This document shows, one piece after another, positions 26,849-35,019 of a stretch of 64,000 nucleotides of DNA. The position numbers were made by a program, and so were the translations under genes. Numbering within the stretch: the first letter of the stretch is position 1; every line of letters begins with the position of its first letter. The DNA comes from CAZJLP01 sp964546955 (lineage in GTDB: Bacteria > Verrucomicrobiota > Verrucomicrobiia > Opitutales > Opitutaceae), in contig CAZJLP010000008.1 of NCBI GenBank assembly GCA_964546955.1, forward strand, positions 58,286 through 122,285. The letters are read 5' to 3'. The notes beneath the pieces were generated by a model. The model did not search any database. It saw nothing but the letters and a program-made list of their open reading frames with translations, and had not been told where the DNA came from.

Positions 26849-26980
26849 ATCGTTCTCGTTCTCTTACTCCTACTCATTCTCGACCCCACCGACACCAGAG
26901 AAACAGGGGGGCGCATCGCTTGCTTTCAGGCGGCGTGATGGGGATCGAGAACGAGTACGAGTAAGAGAATGAGAACGATT
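26849..26980. repeat. Intergenic element with long inverted arms (ATCGTTCTCATTCTC type, copy 2)
   Basis: The left arm 26849-26887 (ATCGTTCTCGTTCTCTTACT and onward to ACCCC) mirrors the reverse complement of 26940-26980 at about 36 of 40 positions. A smaller hairpin of the same words (CTCTTTACTC and GAGTAAGAG) lies at ~26789-26817. The arms share their words with 12463-12590. Confidence 0.8.
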
Positions 26981-27056
26981 GTTCGCTTCGCTCGCAAGAA
27001 ACCCGGGTGTTGCGTGCGGGGCGGGGAGATGCGACAGGGAGAGGGGAGCGCCGAGC

Positions 27057-28457
27057 ATGAGTATTCACATTTTCACCAAGACCACGCGCATTGAGCGCCC
27101 GGCGGAGGAGGTGTTTGCGTGGCATGAGCGGGAAGGAACGTTCGAGCGACTCATCCCGCCCTGGGAGAAGGTGGAAGTGTTGAGTCGCGACGGAGCCGTT
27201 CGTAACGGCGCGCGCGCGGCTGTCCGGACCAAGGTCGGACCCTGGTGGGTAAGATGGGAGGCGGAGCACCGGGACTATGTCGAGGGGCGACAGTTTCGCG
27301 ACGTGCTCCAGCGAGGTCCGTTTTCCTTCTGGGAGCATACGCATCGTTTTGAGTTGGAGGGCGCGGCGGCGTGCTGTTTGACCGACGAAGTGAAGTACCA
27401 GCTTCCGTTGGGCGGGTTCGGGCAAGCACTGGGAGGGACGATGGTTCGAGACCGCTTGCAGCGGATGTTTGCGTATCGCCATGCCGTGACGGCGGAGGAC
27501 CTGCGGACGGCGGAGCGGTATGGAGCGGTTCGCAAACTGCGCATTCTGGTGGCCGGCGCATCCGGATTGGTCGGGCGCGCGCTCGTGCCTTTTCTGCAGT
27601 CCCAAGGCCACTCGGTGGCACGGCTCGTGCGCCGACCGGCAAGCGGAGCAGAGGAATTTTTTTGGGCTCCGGAGCGAGGCGAATTGGACCTCACGCATTT
27701 TCGGGGGGTGGACGCTGTGATCAATCTGGCCGGCGAAAACGTGGGAGAAGGTCGTTGGACGGAAGAGCGGCGCGCTGCGATTTTGCAAAGTCGCGTGTCC
27801 ACAACGAAGACGCTGGTGAAGGCGATCGGCGAACTGAAATATCGTCCTTTCGTCTTCGTGAATGCGTCGGCGATTGGATATTATGGATCGCACCCCACCG
27901 AGATTCGCGATGAAGGCAGCCCACAGGGAAGCGGCTACCTCGCGGAGGTGTGCGGGGAATGGGAAAACGAAGCACTGTCGGCCGCGGGTTTTGGAGTTCG
28001 CACGGCGGTTTTGAGGACCGGCGTCGTGCTCACGCCGGCGGGCGGAATGCTGGGGCGCGTGCTGCCGATATTCCGCGCGGGCTTGGGCGGAACGATCGGT
28101 TCGAGCCGGGCGGGCTTCAGCTGGATCAGCGTAGACGATGCCGTGGCGGCGTATTACCACGCGTTGCTGGACCAGCGGTGCAGCGGAGCGGTCAACGCGG
28201 CTGCGCCGGAACCGGTCGCGATGGAGGAATTCGCCCGGATCCTCGGTCGAGTGGTCCGGCGTCCGGCGTTTGTGCCTGTTCCCTCCTGGGCGGTGTGCCT
28301 TGCGTTCGGCAACGAGAGGGCGCACGAAACGGTTTTGTCGAGCGCCTGGGTTCGACCGGCCAAGCTGCTCGCGGCGGGATTCGAGTTTCGGCATGAGCGC
28401 CTGGAGACCGCGCTGCGACATCTGCTGGGTGTTCCCCGCGTGAGGCAGAGAGGGTGA
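27057..28457 (+). CDS. TIGR01777-type NAD-dependent epimerase fused to an SRPBCC domain
   Basis: The 466-residue protein starts at the ATG at 27057 (MSIHIFTKTTRIERPAEEVF). Residues ~1-150 form an SRPBCC/START-like ligand-binding domain (EVFAWHEREGTFERLIPPWE). Residues ~160-460 form an extended short-chain dehydrogenase domain with the nucleotide motif ILVAGASGLVGRALVPFL, the phrases VDAVINLAGENVGEGRW and NASAIGYYGSHPTE (active-site region), and the C-terminal DUF1731-like end. This fusion is known in the TIGR01777 family, related to the cell-division-linked protein SulA/YfcH; the substrate is unknown. Confidence 0.9.
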   Translation: MSIHIFTKTTRIERPAEEVFAWHEREGTFERLIPPWEKVEVLSRDGAVRNGARAAVRTKVGPWWVRWEAEHRDYVEGRQFRDVLQRGPFSFWEHTHRFELEGAAACCLTDEVKYQLPLGGFGQALGGTMVRDRLQRMFAYRHAVTAEDLRTAERYGAVRKLRILVAGASGLVGRALVPFLQSQGHSVARLVRRPASGAEEFFWAPERGELDLTHFRGVDAVINLAGENVGEGRWTEERRAAILQSRVSTTKTLVKAIGELKYRPFVFVNASAIGYYGSHPTEIRDEGSPQGSGYLAEVCGEWENEALSAAGFGVRTAVLRTGVVLTPAGGMLGRVLPIFRAGLGGTIGSSRAGFSWISVDDAVAAYYHALLDQRCSGAVNAAAPEPVAMEEFARILGRVVRRPAFVPVPSWAVCLAFGNERAHETVLSSAWVRPAKLLAAGFEFRHERLETALRHLLGVPRVRQRG

Positions 28458-28462
28458 GGGCG

Positions 28463-28655
28463 GAGAGAGTAGAAAGTAGAGGGTGGAGTGTGGCGGCGTT
28501 CGGCTGTCGTTCTCTCGCCCAGGCATGTGGTTATGGGATCAATATTGAGCCGCATGTTCGGTCGTTGAGAGCCGTGTAGAGCGTCAATGGTACGATGGTG
28601 CCGTAACGCGGCGGTTATTTTCCACCTTCCCCTTTCTACCTTCCACTCTCGCAGC
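28463..28655. repeat. Intergenic element with inverted arms (GTAGAAAGTAGAGGGTGGA type)
   Basis: The left arm 28463-28490 (GAGAGAGTAGAAAGTAGAGG then GTGGAGTG) is mirrored less perfectly by 28618-28650 (TTTTCCACCTTCCCCTTTCT then ACCTTCCACTCTC). It encloses ~130 bp of ordinary sequence. Confidence 0.6.
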
Positions 28656-28708
28656 AGCGTGGCGCGAAGGGCTTGACTGCCCGTGCCCCGGCGTTGTCAG
28701 TCTGGGTG

Positions 28709-29659
28709 ATGGCTGCGATCGTTTACCCGAATATTGTCGCGACAATCGGCAACACGCCTCTGATCAAGCTCAACCGGATGGCGGCGGGGCTGCCGGCGGC
28801 GGTTTATCTTAAGGCGGAGTTCTTCAATCCCCTGGCGAGCGTGAAGGACAGGATCGGAATGGCGATGATCGAGGCGGCGGAACGTGACGGACGCATCAAA
28901 CCGGACACGGTCGTGATCGAGCCCACCTCCGGAAACACCGGCATCGCGCTGGCCTTTGTGTGTTCACAGCGTGGATACAAATTGATCCTGACGATGCCCG
29001 AGACGATGTCGGTGGAGCGCCGCGTGCTTTTGCGGATGCTGGGCGCGGAAATCGTGCTGACCCCGGGCGCGGAGGGAATGCCGGGCGCGATCCGCCGTGC
29101 AAGCGAGCTTTTGTCCGAACACGGCGCGCGAGGGTTCATGCCCCAGCAGTTCGAGAATCCAGCCAATCCCGAAATTCATCGCCGAACCACCGCGGAGGAG
29201 ATTTGGTCGGCCACGGAGGGGAAAATCGATGCGTTTGTGGCCGGCGTCGGCACCGGAGGAACAATCACTGGAGTGTCCGAAGTGATCAAAGCGCGCCGGA
29301 CCTTGAAGACGATTGCGGTGGAGCCTGCGACCAGTCCCGTCATTTCAGGCGGCAAACCGGGACGCCACAAGATCCAAGGCATTGGCGCCGGTTTCATCCC
29401 CAAAAACTGCAATACGTCGATCATCGATGAAGTGATTCAGGTGAGCGACGACGATGCGTTCGAAACCGCACGGCAGCTCGCGGTGCAGGATGGGATCCTC
29501 GGCGGGATCTCGACGGGCGCGAATGTGTGGGCGGCGTTGCAGGTGGCAAAGCGTCCGGAGTTCGCGGGGAAGACGATTGTCACCGTCGGATGCAGTTTCG
29601 GTGAACGCTACCTCAGTACGGCCCTTGCGGAAAAGGCGCGGCAGGAAGTCACGATCTGA
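28709..29659 (+). CDS. cysK: Cysteine synthase (O-acetylserine sulfhydrylase)
   Basis: The 316-residue PLP enzyme makes cysteine from O-acetylserine and sulfide. The start at 28709 (MAAIVYPNIVATIGNTPLIK) fits the family; upstream codons are non-family. The PLP-binding lysine lies in NPLASVKDRIGMAM, the substrate loop in EPTSGNTGIALAF, and the phosphate-binding glycines in GVGTGGTITGVSE. The GGISTGANVWAAL motif near residue 266 is also typical. Its stop codon lies inside a perfect hairpin that may end the transcript. Confidence 0.95.
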   Translation: MAAIVYPNIVATIGNTPLIKLNRMAAGLPAAVYLKAEFFNPLASVKDRIGMAMIEAAERDGRIKPDTVVIEPTSGNTGIALAFVCSQRGYKLILTMPETMSVERRVLLRMLGAEIVLTPGAEGMPGAIRRASELLSEHGARGFMPQQFENPANPEIHRRTTAEEIWSATEGKIDAFVAGVGTGGTITGVSEVIKARRTLKTIAVEPATSPVISGGKPGRHKIQGIGAGFIPKNCNTSIIDEVIQVSDDDAFETARQLAVQDGILGGISTGANVWAALQVAKRPEFAGKTIVTVGCSFGERYLSTALAEKARQEVTI

Positions 29660-29688
29660 GGAAGGGGCAGGCCTTCCCCAGATCGTGA
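29649..29688 (+). terminator. Long hairpin spanning the cysK stop codon
   Basis: TCACGATCTG (29649-29658) pairs perfectly with CAGATCGTGA (29679-29688), and GGAAGG/CCTTCC pair inside. There is no T-run afterwards, so it may protect the mRNA 3' end rather than terminate. Confidence 0.6.
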
Positions 29689-29815
29689 TTGCTCATTGCT
29701 TATCGCTCATTGGCCATTTGGGAGGAGGCGACCCTGTGGTCGTCATCCGTAAGAAACTTGTATGTCGCTAGTTAGGTTTGGCTCTTAGCGAGCCTCGGCC
29801 GGTTGAGATTTTCTG

Positions 29816-29966
29816 GGTGTGGAGGACCTCCCGAATGCAGGTTGGGCAGTTCCCGGTCACTTCCGGGTAACACCCTAGGCGGCTAGGGTGCTGTCGCAGG
29901 GTAGGTGGGGACTCAGAGAAGGTCTTACGAGACAAACCCCAGATGCAATTGAGGGAGGCACTCAAT
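29816..29966 (+). ncRNA. Candidate structured RNA or leader upstream of the S26-like gene
   Basis: Several perfect hairpins lie in tandem: CCCGG/CCGGG (29852-29867), CACCCTAG-GCGG-CTAGGGTG (29871-29890), GTCT-TACG-AGAC with a UNCG-type tetraloop (29922-29933) inside a GGGG/CCCC frame (29907-29940), and ATTGAG/CTCAAT (29948-29966). No reading frame explains it. It ends 34 bases before the ATG at 30001, so it could be a 5' leader or a separate small RNA. No known RNA family was recognised. Confidence 0.45.
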
Positions 29967-30000
29967 AGTGAATTTCAGAGGCAAAAGGTAGAGTTGGGTC

Positions 30001-30507
30001 ATGCAAATGAGCCACGTCCTCCGCCAAGTCCTCGCCACCGCTGCCTGCGTTCTCGGGGCGACGATCGCGCAGGCGACGGTGGTGGAGCGGCCCGCGACGG
30101 CGGTTTCGCTCGATGCGACGCTGGCCGACGCCCACAAGCTCGCGGCTCGCCACGCCGGTCTGCAGGTCCTGAGGATCGCCGGCCGTTCGATGCTCCCGTT
30201 CTTCGGCGAAGGTTCAGTCGTGCTGGTGAAGAAAATCGAAAGCGCCAAGGTGCAGCCCGGCATGGTGGTGGTATACCAAAACCGTTTCAACGAGACGGTA
30301 GCCCACCGAGTGATCGGCGGCTCGAATGGCAGCTGGACGGTGCAAGGGTTCAACAATAGCGAGGCCGACAGCACCGTAGTGAACGATGCGAATCTGATGG
30401 GCGTCGTTTACGCCACTTTCCACTCGAACAACCAGGTCGAAGGCGGCACGACCGTCGCTGATCTTCTTAACCGCACGCAGGTTGCTTTCGCGGCGCCGGC
30501 CAAGTAA
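30001..30507 (+). CDS. Exported signal-peptidase-I-like (S26) protein with Ser-His dyad
   Basis: The 168-residue protein has an N-terminal signal peptide (~1-25, ending ATIAQA) rather than the retained anchor usual for signal peptidase I. The catalytic core is small: IAGRSMLPFFGEGSVVLV holds S63, and VAHRVIGG holds H102 at the place where bacterial LepB has its lysine. The Ser-His arrangement is that of SipW and eukaryotic/archaeal signal peptidases. GMVVVYQNRF corresponds to the GDVVVF box. The C-terminal third is unique. Substrates are unknown, and it may be inactive or act on specific exported proteins. A structured stretch precedes the gene. Confidence 0.75.
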   Translation: MQMSHVLRQVLATAACVLGATIAQATVVERPATAVSLDATLADAHKLAARHAGLQVLRIAGRSMLPFFGEGSVVLVKKIESAKVQPGMVVVYQNRFNETVAHRVIGGSNGSWTVQGFNNSEADSTVVNDANLMGVVYATFHSNNQVEGGTTVADLLNRTQVAFAAPAK

Positions 30508-30530
30508 GGCGCGAGGCCTCACGAAGAGGC

Positions 30531-30658
30531 GATCCGAGGAGAGAGGGGAGAAGGGAGAGTCAGGTGGCTTTGAAACAGGCTATTGGTCGCGTTTACTTAA
30601 GGATCCCTGGTCTGAGGGGTTTGGAATCTTTTGCTCTCCGGTTCTCCCTTCTCCGATC
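30531..30658. repeat. Intergenic element with inverted arms (GGAGAAGGGAGAG type)
   Basis: GGAGAGAGGGGAGAAGGGAG (30537-30556) is partly mirrored by GTTCTCCCTTCTCCGATC (30641-30658). The match is clear only over about 13 bases, weaker than in the other elements. Confidence 0.4.
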
Positions 30659-30720
30659 TGTAGTAGACCGGTAGGAATAGGCTTCCCATCCCTCTGCCGC
30701 GGAGTATGGTCCGAGAGTTT

Positions 30721-31137
30721 ATGCAGAAAACTCTGATCATTTTTAAACCTGATTGCATGGAGAAGCGGCACGTGGGAGCCGTGTTGAGCCGCTTTGAGCA
30801 GGCCGGATTTTCGGTCATCGGCTGCAAGATGATACGCCTGACCCCGGCGCTGCTGCGGGATCACTACTCGCACGTGGCGGACAAGCCGTTTTATCCTGAA
30901 ATCGAAAAGTTTATGGGTTCTCGCCCCGTCGTGGTGGCGGCCCTGCAAGGCGCCGACGTCGTGGCGAAGGTGCGCGACCTACTCGGGCCGACGGATTCAC
31001 GTAAAGCCCCCAAGGGTACGATCCGCGGAGACTTCGGGACGGACATGATGGTCAACGTCGTGCACGCCTCGGACAGCGAAGCGAACGGCAAGGCCGAGAT
31101 CGCCCGCTTTTTTAAGCCGGAAGAGATTTTTGCCTGA
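30721..31137 (+). CDS. ndk: Nucleoside diphosphate kinase
   Basis: The 138-residue enzyme swaps the gamma-phosphate between nucleoside di- and triphosphates. The start at 30721 (MQKTLIIFKPDCMEK) is preferred because the family begins there; an ATG at 30706 would add five residues. The phospho-histidine lies in NVVHASDS, matching the family NxxHGSDS with Ala for Gly. YYSHVADKPFYPE corresponds to the nucleotide-contacting YxxHxxKPF box. A strong terminator follows. Confidence 0.95.
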   Translation: MQKTLIIFKPDCMEKRHVGAVLSRFEQAGFSVIGCKMIRLTPALLRDHYSHVADKPFYPEIEKFMGSRPVVVAALQGADVVAKVRDLLGPTDSRKAPKGTIRGDFGTDMMVNVVHASDSEANGKAEIARFFKPEEIFA

Positions 31138-31164
31138 ACCGCGAAAGAACGTTTTTCAAGAGGG

Positions 31165-31198
31165 AGTCCGCGCCGATCGGCGCGGACTTTTTGTTTTT
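31165..31198 (+). terminator. Strong terminator after ndk
   Basis: A fully palindromic 24-mer (AGTCCGCGCCGA with its mirror, 31165-31188) is followed by TTTTTGTTTTT. A second small hairpin, CGCCGAAT/ATTCGGCG (31201-31224), follows directly. Confidence 0.92.
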
Positions 31199-31284
31199 AA
31201 CGCCGAATGGACGCGAATTCGGCGGAAAGGCGTTTGTCGACGCGTCGGTGCAGGATTTAGGGTTTTACGTTTGAGCGGTCGACC

Positions 31285-31310
31285 TTCGACTCGCGGGTGC
31301 TCGCCGCTTC
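31285..31310 (+). repeat. Short dispersed motif, copy D
   Basis: TTCGACTCGCGGGTGCTCGC then CGCTTC, differing from copy A mainly at the central GGGTG. It sits just beyond the 3' end of the GH95-like gene. Confidence 0.45.
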
Positions 31311-31336
31311 AGCTGAAAATAACGGACGGTCGGGCG

Positions 31337-33973
31337 CTAGCGTTGCAGGCGGAGGCGTTCACCTTTGGTGGTGTTGAACGTGAGCAGCGCCCCTTTGAGT
31401 TTTTCGGCGGGCTTGCCGTTTCGTTGGAGGGTGATCTCGGCGTCGGGCCAGGGATTGCGCAGGCGGCAGCGAGCGCCCGCTTCGGAAACAAGTTCGACGA
31501 ATTCCGGTTTTCCTGCGCGGTGGGCGGCCGTGACGACGAAGCCGCCGCGTGCTCGGAGGGTAAAGGAAGCGTCCCATTCGGGGGGCCAGGCGGCGAAAAG
31601 ACGCAGGATCGGCTCCTGGGCCGGCCCGGGCGGATTGCTGTTGAGGAGAGAGAGTTCCAATGCGTCGGCGGCGCGACCCAGGCGCTGGGCGTCGAGGGCC
31701 TGATGACCTTCGCGCAGCGACAAACGATTCGCGAGGGGACGGCCCCCTTGATAGGCACCTTCTCGTTCTGCGCCGAGTGTTTTCATTTGGCTGGGGATGA
31801 GGAAGCGAACCGTGTCGGGGCGCCCGAGCGTGGCACCGGCCACCGCCCATTTCGACAGCACACCCACACGGGTGTCAGCTTTGATGCCGTTGCGGTAGGT
31901 GAAATCGAAGGAGTTGTTGGCCGTGGTCCATCGGTCGGGATCGGAATTGTCGGGATTGCACAGATCGAAAAACCACATTGGCAGGCTGTTTCCGTCGGGC
32001 AGTCCGCCGCCGCCCTGGATCGCGGGTTGGCGTCCGCGCACAAAGACGCGGGGGCCGGCGAAGTCCGCCCGTTTGAGCGCATCCGGGTCCGTGCTCGTCG
32101 CGAGGGGCGCGAGATTTGCGAGCAGTTCCCGCCATTTGCCGCGAAGGTCTTCGTCGATTTTGAGGATCTCGGAGGCGCGAATGACCGCCGGAAGAATCGC
32201 GTTCATCGCTGAAACGTCTTCGTCCGGATCCCGGCAGCCCAAGACGCTTTCGTTGCTGTTCACGTGATGCAGGTGGTACTTGCCATCGTCGCCTTTCTTC
32301 AGGTTGGGAAAGTTTCGATAAAACTCGGCGGCGCCCTTCAGCATGGGATAGGCGCGATCGCGAAGCCACGTTTCGTCCAAGGTGTACTCGTAGCGGCGCC
32401 AAAAGAGATACGGGATTTTCGCCGACGTGCCGAGGATGTGGCTGACCGGGCCGTAAGGCGGGAAAGGCCGCTCCGCGGGGACCCAGCGGCCCTCGATCCA
32501 GCTGCCGCCTCCCATCCAATTCCAGCGACTCGAGTGCGGGGTCTGCGTGAGCGCGAACTCTTTGAACCGCGTCGAGCGCTGGTCCCACGGTTTACGCAGC
32601 AAATAGAGATCGGCCATTTCCGACGCGATGTCGTCGGGCAATGGTGCGAGGCCGTCGAACCAGACGGTCTCCGGAATATAGATTCCCTGGCTGCCCCACT
32701 GCTGCCGGGCAGCAATCGCCAGGCTGTCGTACATGCCCCAATACATGTTGAAGACCGGGTCCAGGAGTTCGAGGCGGTTGGAGGCGAACAACGCTTCGTA
32801 ATAGCAGCTCAAGTTCGCGAACCAGTGCTGAGCGCCCCATGTGCGCAAATCGCCGGCGGTGTTCCAGATCATCCCGTTAAACTTGGGCGGAAAATTGCCG
32901 CGGGAGGAGGAAGCCATCAGATAGAGGAAGTAGTGGTAGTGGTCGGAAACGTAAGCGCCGGTGCCATCAGGGCTTTTGAGGTCGATCGAGCCGCGTTCCC
33001 AGAAGGCGCGCCACCAGGCGGCGTTGTCGTGAGCCAGTGTCGCGAAGGATTTCGCCGCCGCGGCATCGATTTTCCGCAGCGCTGTGGCGGCGATGTCTTC
33101 GTCGCCATCGAGCGTGGCGGCGCTTGCGATCAGGATGGTCAGCTTACCCTTCGCCGCGGAGGCGGCGAGTCGCAGGGTGGATTCATTTGCCTGGCGAGCC
33201 TGCGCCGCCCGACCCAGGACGGCGACCACCAGGGCGGATTTGGCCCGGTGTTTTCCCTCCTGGAAATCCTGAACCAGAACGATCCGATCTCCGCGCACGG
33301 TCAGCTGGGTCGCCGCGAGATGATTGCGCGTGCGCAGGGCCGTCGTATTGGAGGTGGCAAGCTTTTCGTAGTCGCTGGCCGCGTGGGAGAGAAAGCGGAG
33401 AGCGCGCAAATCGATTTGGAGAGGCTGCGGCTGGGCGCGCTGGTCGTCGACTTCGAGCGCCAGCACATCCTGGGCGTGCCAGGCTAAAGCGGAGACTTTG
33501 ACGCCTTTTCCCTGCAATGTCGCGAGACCTTCGTAGATGGCCAAGTGCTGGGGACACGTTTCGTCCTTTTCGCCGAATATATCCGCCGCCGCGCTCCCGA
33601 GATCCAGATCGATGAAACCGCAACCGCCCATGTGGTCGGTATTCCGCTCGAAGAAGCTGCGGGTGTCCTTGTTGATCGGGTGCAGGTCGACTCGATTGAC
33701 CTGGAGCCGGACGGACGCGGGGGTCGTCCAGATCAAACTGCCGGTCCGACCGTTGCCAAGTGGAAGTCCGTCTTCGCTGCGCGAGATCGGCGTCGGGTAG
33801 CGCAGATCCGCGCGAGAGATGAGGGCGCGCAGATCGGTTCGAAGGGGCGTCGCCACCGGCTCGGCCCGCAGCGCGGGGCCCGCGGTCGAGAGCGATAATG
33901 CTGCAGCGAGACCGAGGTTGATTTTCGCGCAGGCGCGGCCAAACCCGGGAAAGGGAAGGAAGGGTAACAACAT
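31337..33973 (-). CDS. Exported GH95-like glycoside hydrolase (alpha-L-fucosidase/galactosidase type)
   Basis: The 878-residue protein has a signal peptide (~15-37, ALSLSTAGPALRA). Its N-terminal beta-rich domain (~50-300) begins YPTPISRSEDGLPLGNGRTG and resembles the GH65N/GH95 N-terminal fold. A central (alpha/alpha)6-like region (~330-740) contains WNTAGDLRTWGAQHWFANLS, YIPETVWFDGL, SSRWNWMGGGSWIEGRW and LWFRRYEYT-like stretches typical of family 95 and its DUF5703-type relatives. A C-terminal beta domain closes the protein. It probably removes fucose or galactose side chains from plant or algal polysaccharides, although the exact activity is uncertain. Confidence 0.8.
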   Translation of the reverse strand: MLLPFLPFPGFGRACAKINLGLAAALSLSTAGPALRAEPVATPLRTDLRALISRADLRYPTPISRSEDGLPLGNGRTGSLIWTTPASVRLQVNRVDLHPINKDTRSFFERNTDHMGGCGFIDLDLGSAAADIFGEKDETCPQHLAIYEGLATLQGKGVKVSALAWHAQDVLALEVDDQRAQPQPLQIDLRALRFLSHAASDYEKLATSNTTALRTRNHLAATQLTVRGDRIVLVQDFQEGKHRAKSALVVAVLGRAAQARQANESTLRLAASAAKGKLTILIASAATLDGDEDIAATALRKIDAAAAKSFATLAHDNAAWWRAFWERGSIDLKSPDGTGAYVSDHYHYFLYLMASSSRGNFPPKFNGMIWNTAGDLRTWGAQHWFANLSCYYEALFASNRLELLDPVFNMYWGMYDSLAIAARQQWGSQGIYIPETVWFDGLAPLPDDIASEMADLYLLRKPWDQRSTRFKEFALTQTPHSSRWNWMGGGSWIEGRWVPAERPFPPYGPVSHILGTSAKIPYLFWRRYEYTLDETWLRDRAYPMLKGAAEFYRNFPNLKKGDDGKYHLHHVNSNESVLGCRDPDEDVSAMNAILPAVIRASEILKIDEDLRGKWRELLANLAPLATSTDPDALKRADFAGPRVFVRGRQPAIQGGGGLPDGNSLPMWFFDLCNPDNSDPDRWTTANNSFDFTYRNGIKADTRVGVLSKWAVAGATLGRPDTVRFLIPSQMKTLGAEREGAYQGGRPLANRLSLREGHQALDAQRLGRAADALELSLLNSNPPGPAQEPILRLFAAWPPEWDASFTLRARGGFVVTAAHRAGKPEFVELVSEAGARCRLRNPWPDAEITLQRNGKPAEKLKGALLTFNTTKGERLRLQR

Positions 33974-34111
33974 AAAAGGGGGTGACGGTTACGCTCCCTA
34001 GCACATCGCCATTGGCAAGTGAGTTCCGGGGCGGGAAGATCGTATGTAAGGGGGAGGGCGAGGCGGCGGACCGTCGATCGTTCTCTCAAGGAGCCTCTGA
34101 AAACGGATTGC

Positions 34112-34271
34112 AAGGTGGGGGGCCTCTGGACCGCCCTTCGAACGGCGAGATGCCGTGTAAGAACATGCGTTTTGCCACCGTCCAGCGCTGCTCAGATGTT
34201 TGCGCGCTGCGTTTTCCGCGCACGACGGCGAGTCCAGAGGCCTCGCCCTACCTTTCGATCGCCTCGTTAGA
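34112..34271. repeat. Dispersed ~150-bp palindromic repeat, copy 3
   Basis: GGCCTCTGGACCGCCCTTCG (34121-34140) mirrors CGACGGCGAGTCCAGAGGCC (34223-34242). The centre has GTCCAGCGCTGCTCAGATGT and the tail is CCCTACCTTTCGATC, then GCCTCGTTAGAG. It occupies most of the 33974-34319 gap; the rest holds only the putative promoter region of the GH95-like gene. Confidence 0.85.
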
Positions 34272-34319
34272 GTTTTCCGGAGGATCCTTGAACGATTCCG
34301 CAGCGTCCTCCCCGGCTCT

Positions 34320-34874
34320 CTAGACTTTCCGCGCGACGTCTCCCACTCGGATTGTCCCTGACTCGATTACTTTGGCGTTGAGGCCGCGCAGACGGAGGTG
34401 GCGGCGCTCCGGTGCGTTGATGAATGCGAGGGCATCGGCACCGAACCGGGCTTGGAATTTCTTGCAGCCCAAGTGTGGGATGGCGGTCACCTCGATCGTC
34501 GCACCGCCGATTGCGAGGCGCGTTCCAGGCGGCAGATTTTCTGTGCTCAGGTCCAAATCCAAGTACAGCTGATCTCCCGCGAGCGGCCATCGGTCCCGCG
34601 GGCCCAGCGCAGCCACCATTCGTGCGTTCATCACGTTGAGCTGCATGTCCGGATGGGCCGATCCGTCGCTAGTGCGGGCGCTGCCGCGGACCTTCCAATT
34701 GTCGCCCATGAGGCCCTCGACGACATCGAGTTGCGCTTCGCCGGGCGTTTGGCGTTCATTAGTGGCCGGACGTCGAACGATAAGCGCCAGCGTGCCTTCT
34801 CTCTTTGGCGAGGCAAGGATGGTGAGGAACACGGCTGAGAGTTGTTCTGTTGTGACGTCGGCAGTAGCGTTCAT
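34320..34874 (-). CDS. MOSC-domain protein
   Basis: The frame opens at 34937, but the ATG at 34874 (MNATADVTTEQLS) is the more likely start, giving 184 residues. The core LALIVRRPATNERQTP, LMGDNWKVRGSA, LNVMNARMVAAL and PHLGCKKFQARFG fits the MOSC family (C-terminal domain of molybdenum cofactor sulfurase); the Cys in PHLGCKKF is the conserved family cysteine. Such stand-alone proteins bind or transfer sulfur/molybdenum cofactor. The window's IorAB is a possible Mo enzyme client, but the genes are 14 kb apart. Confidence 0.85.
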   Translation of the reverse strand: MNATADVTTEQLSAVFLTILASPKREGTLALIVRRPATNERQTPGEAQLDVVEGLMGDNWKVRGSARTSDGSAHPDMQLNVMNARMVAALGPRDRWPLAGDQLYLDLDLSTENLPPGTRLAIGGATIEVTAIPHLGCKKFQARFGADALAFINAPERRHLRLRGLNAKVIESGTIRVGDVARKV

Positions 34875-35019
34875 GACGTCGCCAAGCTGAAGTAATTGCT
34901 GCTGCCCGGCCAGGGCGGGAGGAATGCGGGCCATCACAGTTGAGGTGATTTTCTGCTGACGCTGCGGTTACCCGCCTTTGGCGGCGCCGAAGGCCACCAG
35001 GGTTTTGAGTTGTCGAACC

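Noticed and set aside
26874..28526. 550-codon frame antisense to the SRPBCC-epimerase gene
   Set aside because: It overlaps a gene with clear Rossmann and SRPBCC signatures and has shadow-like composition.
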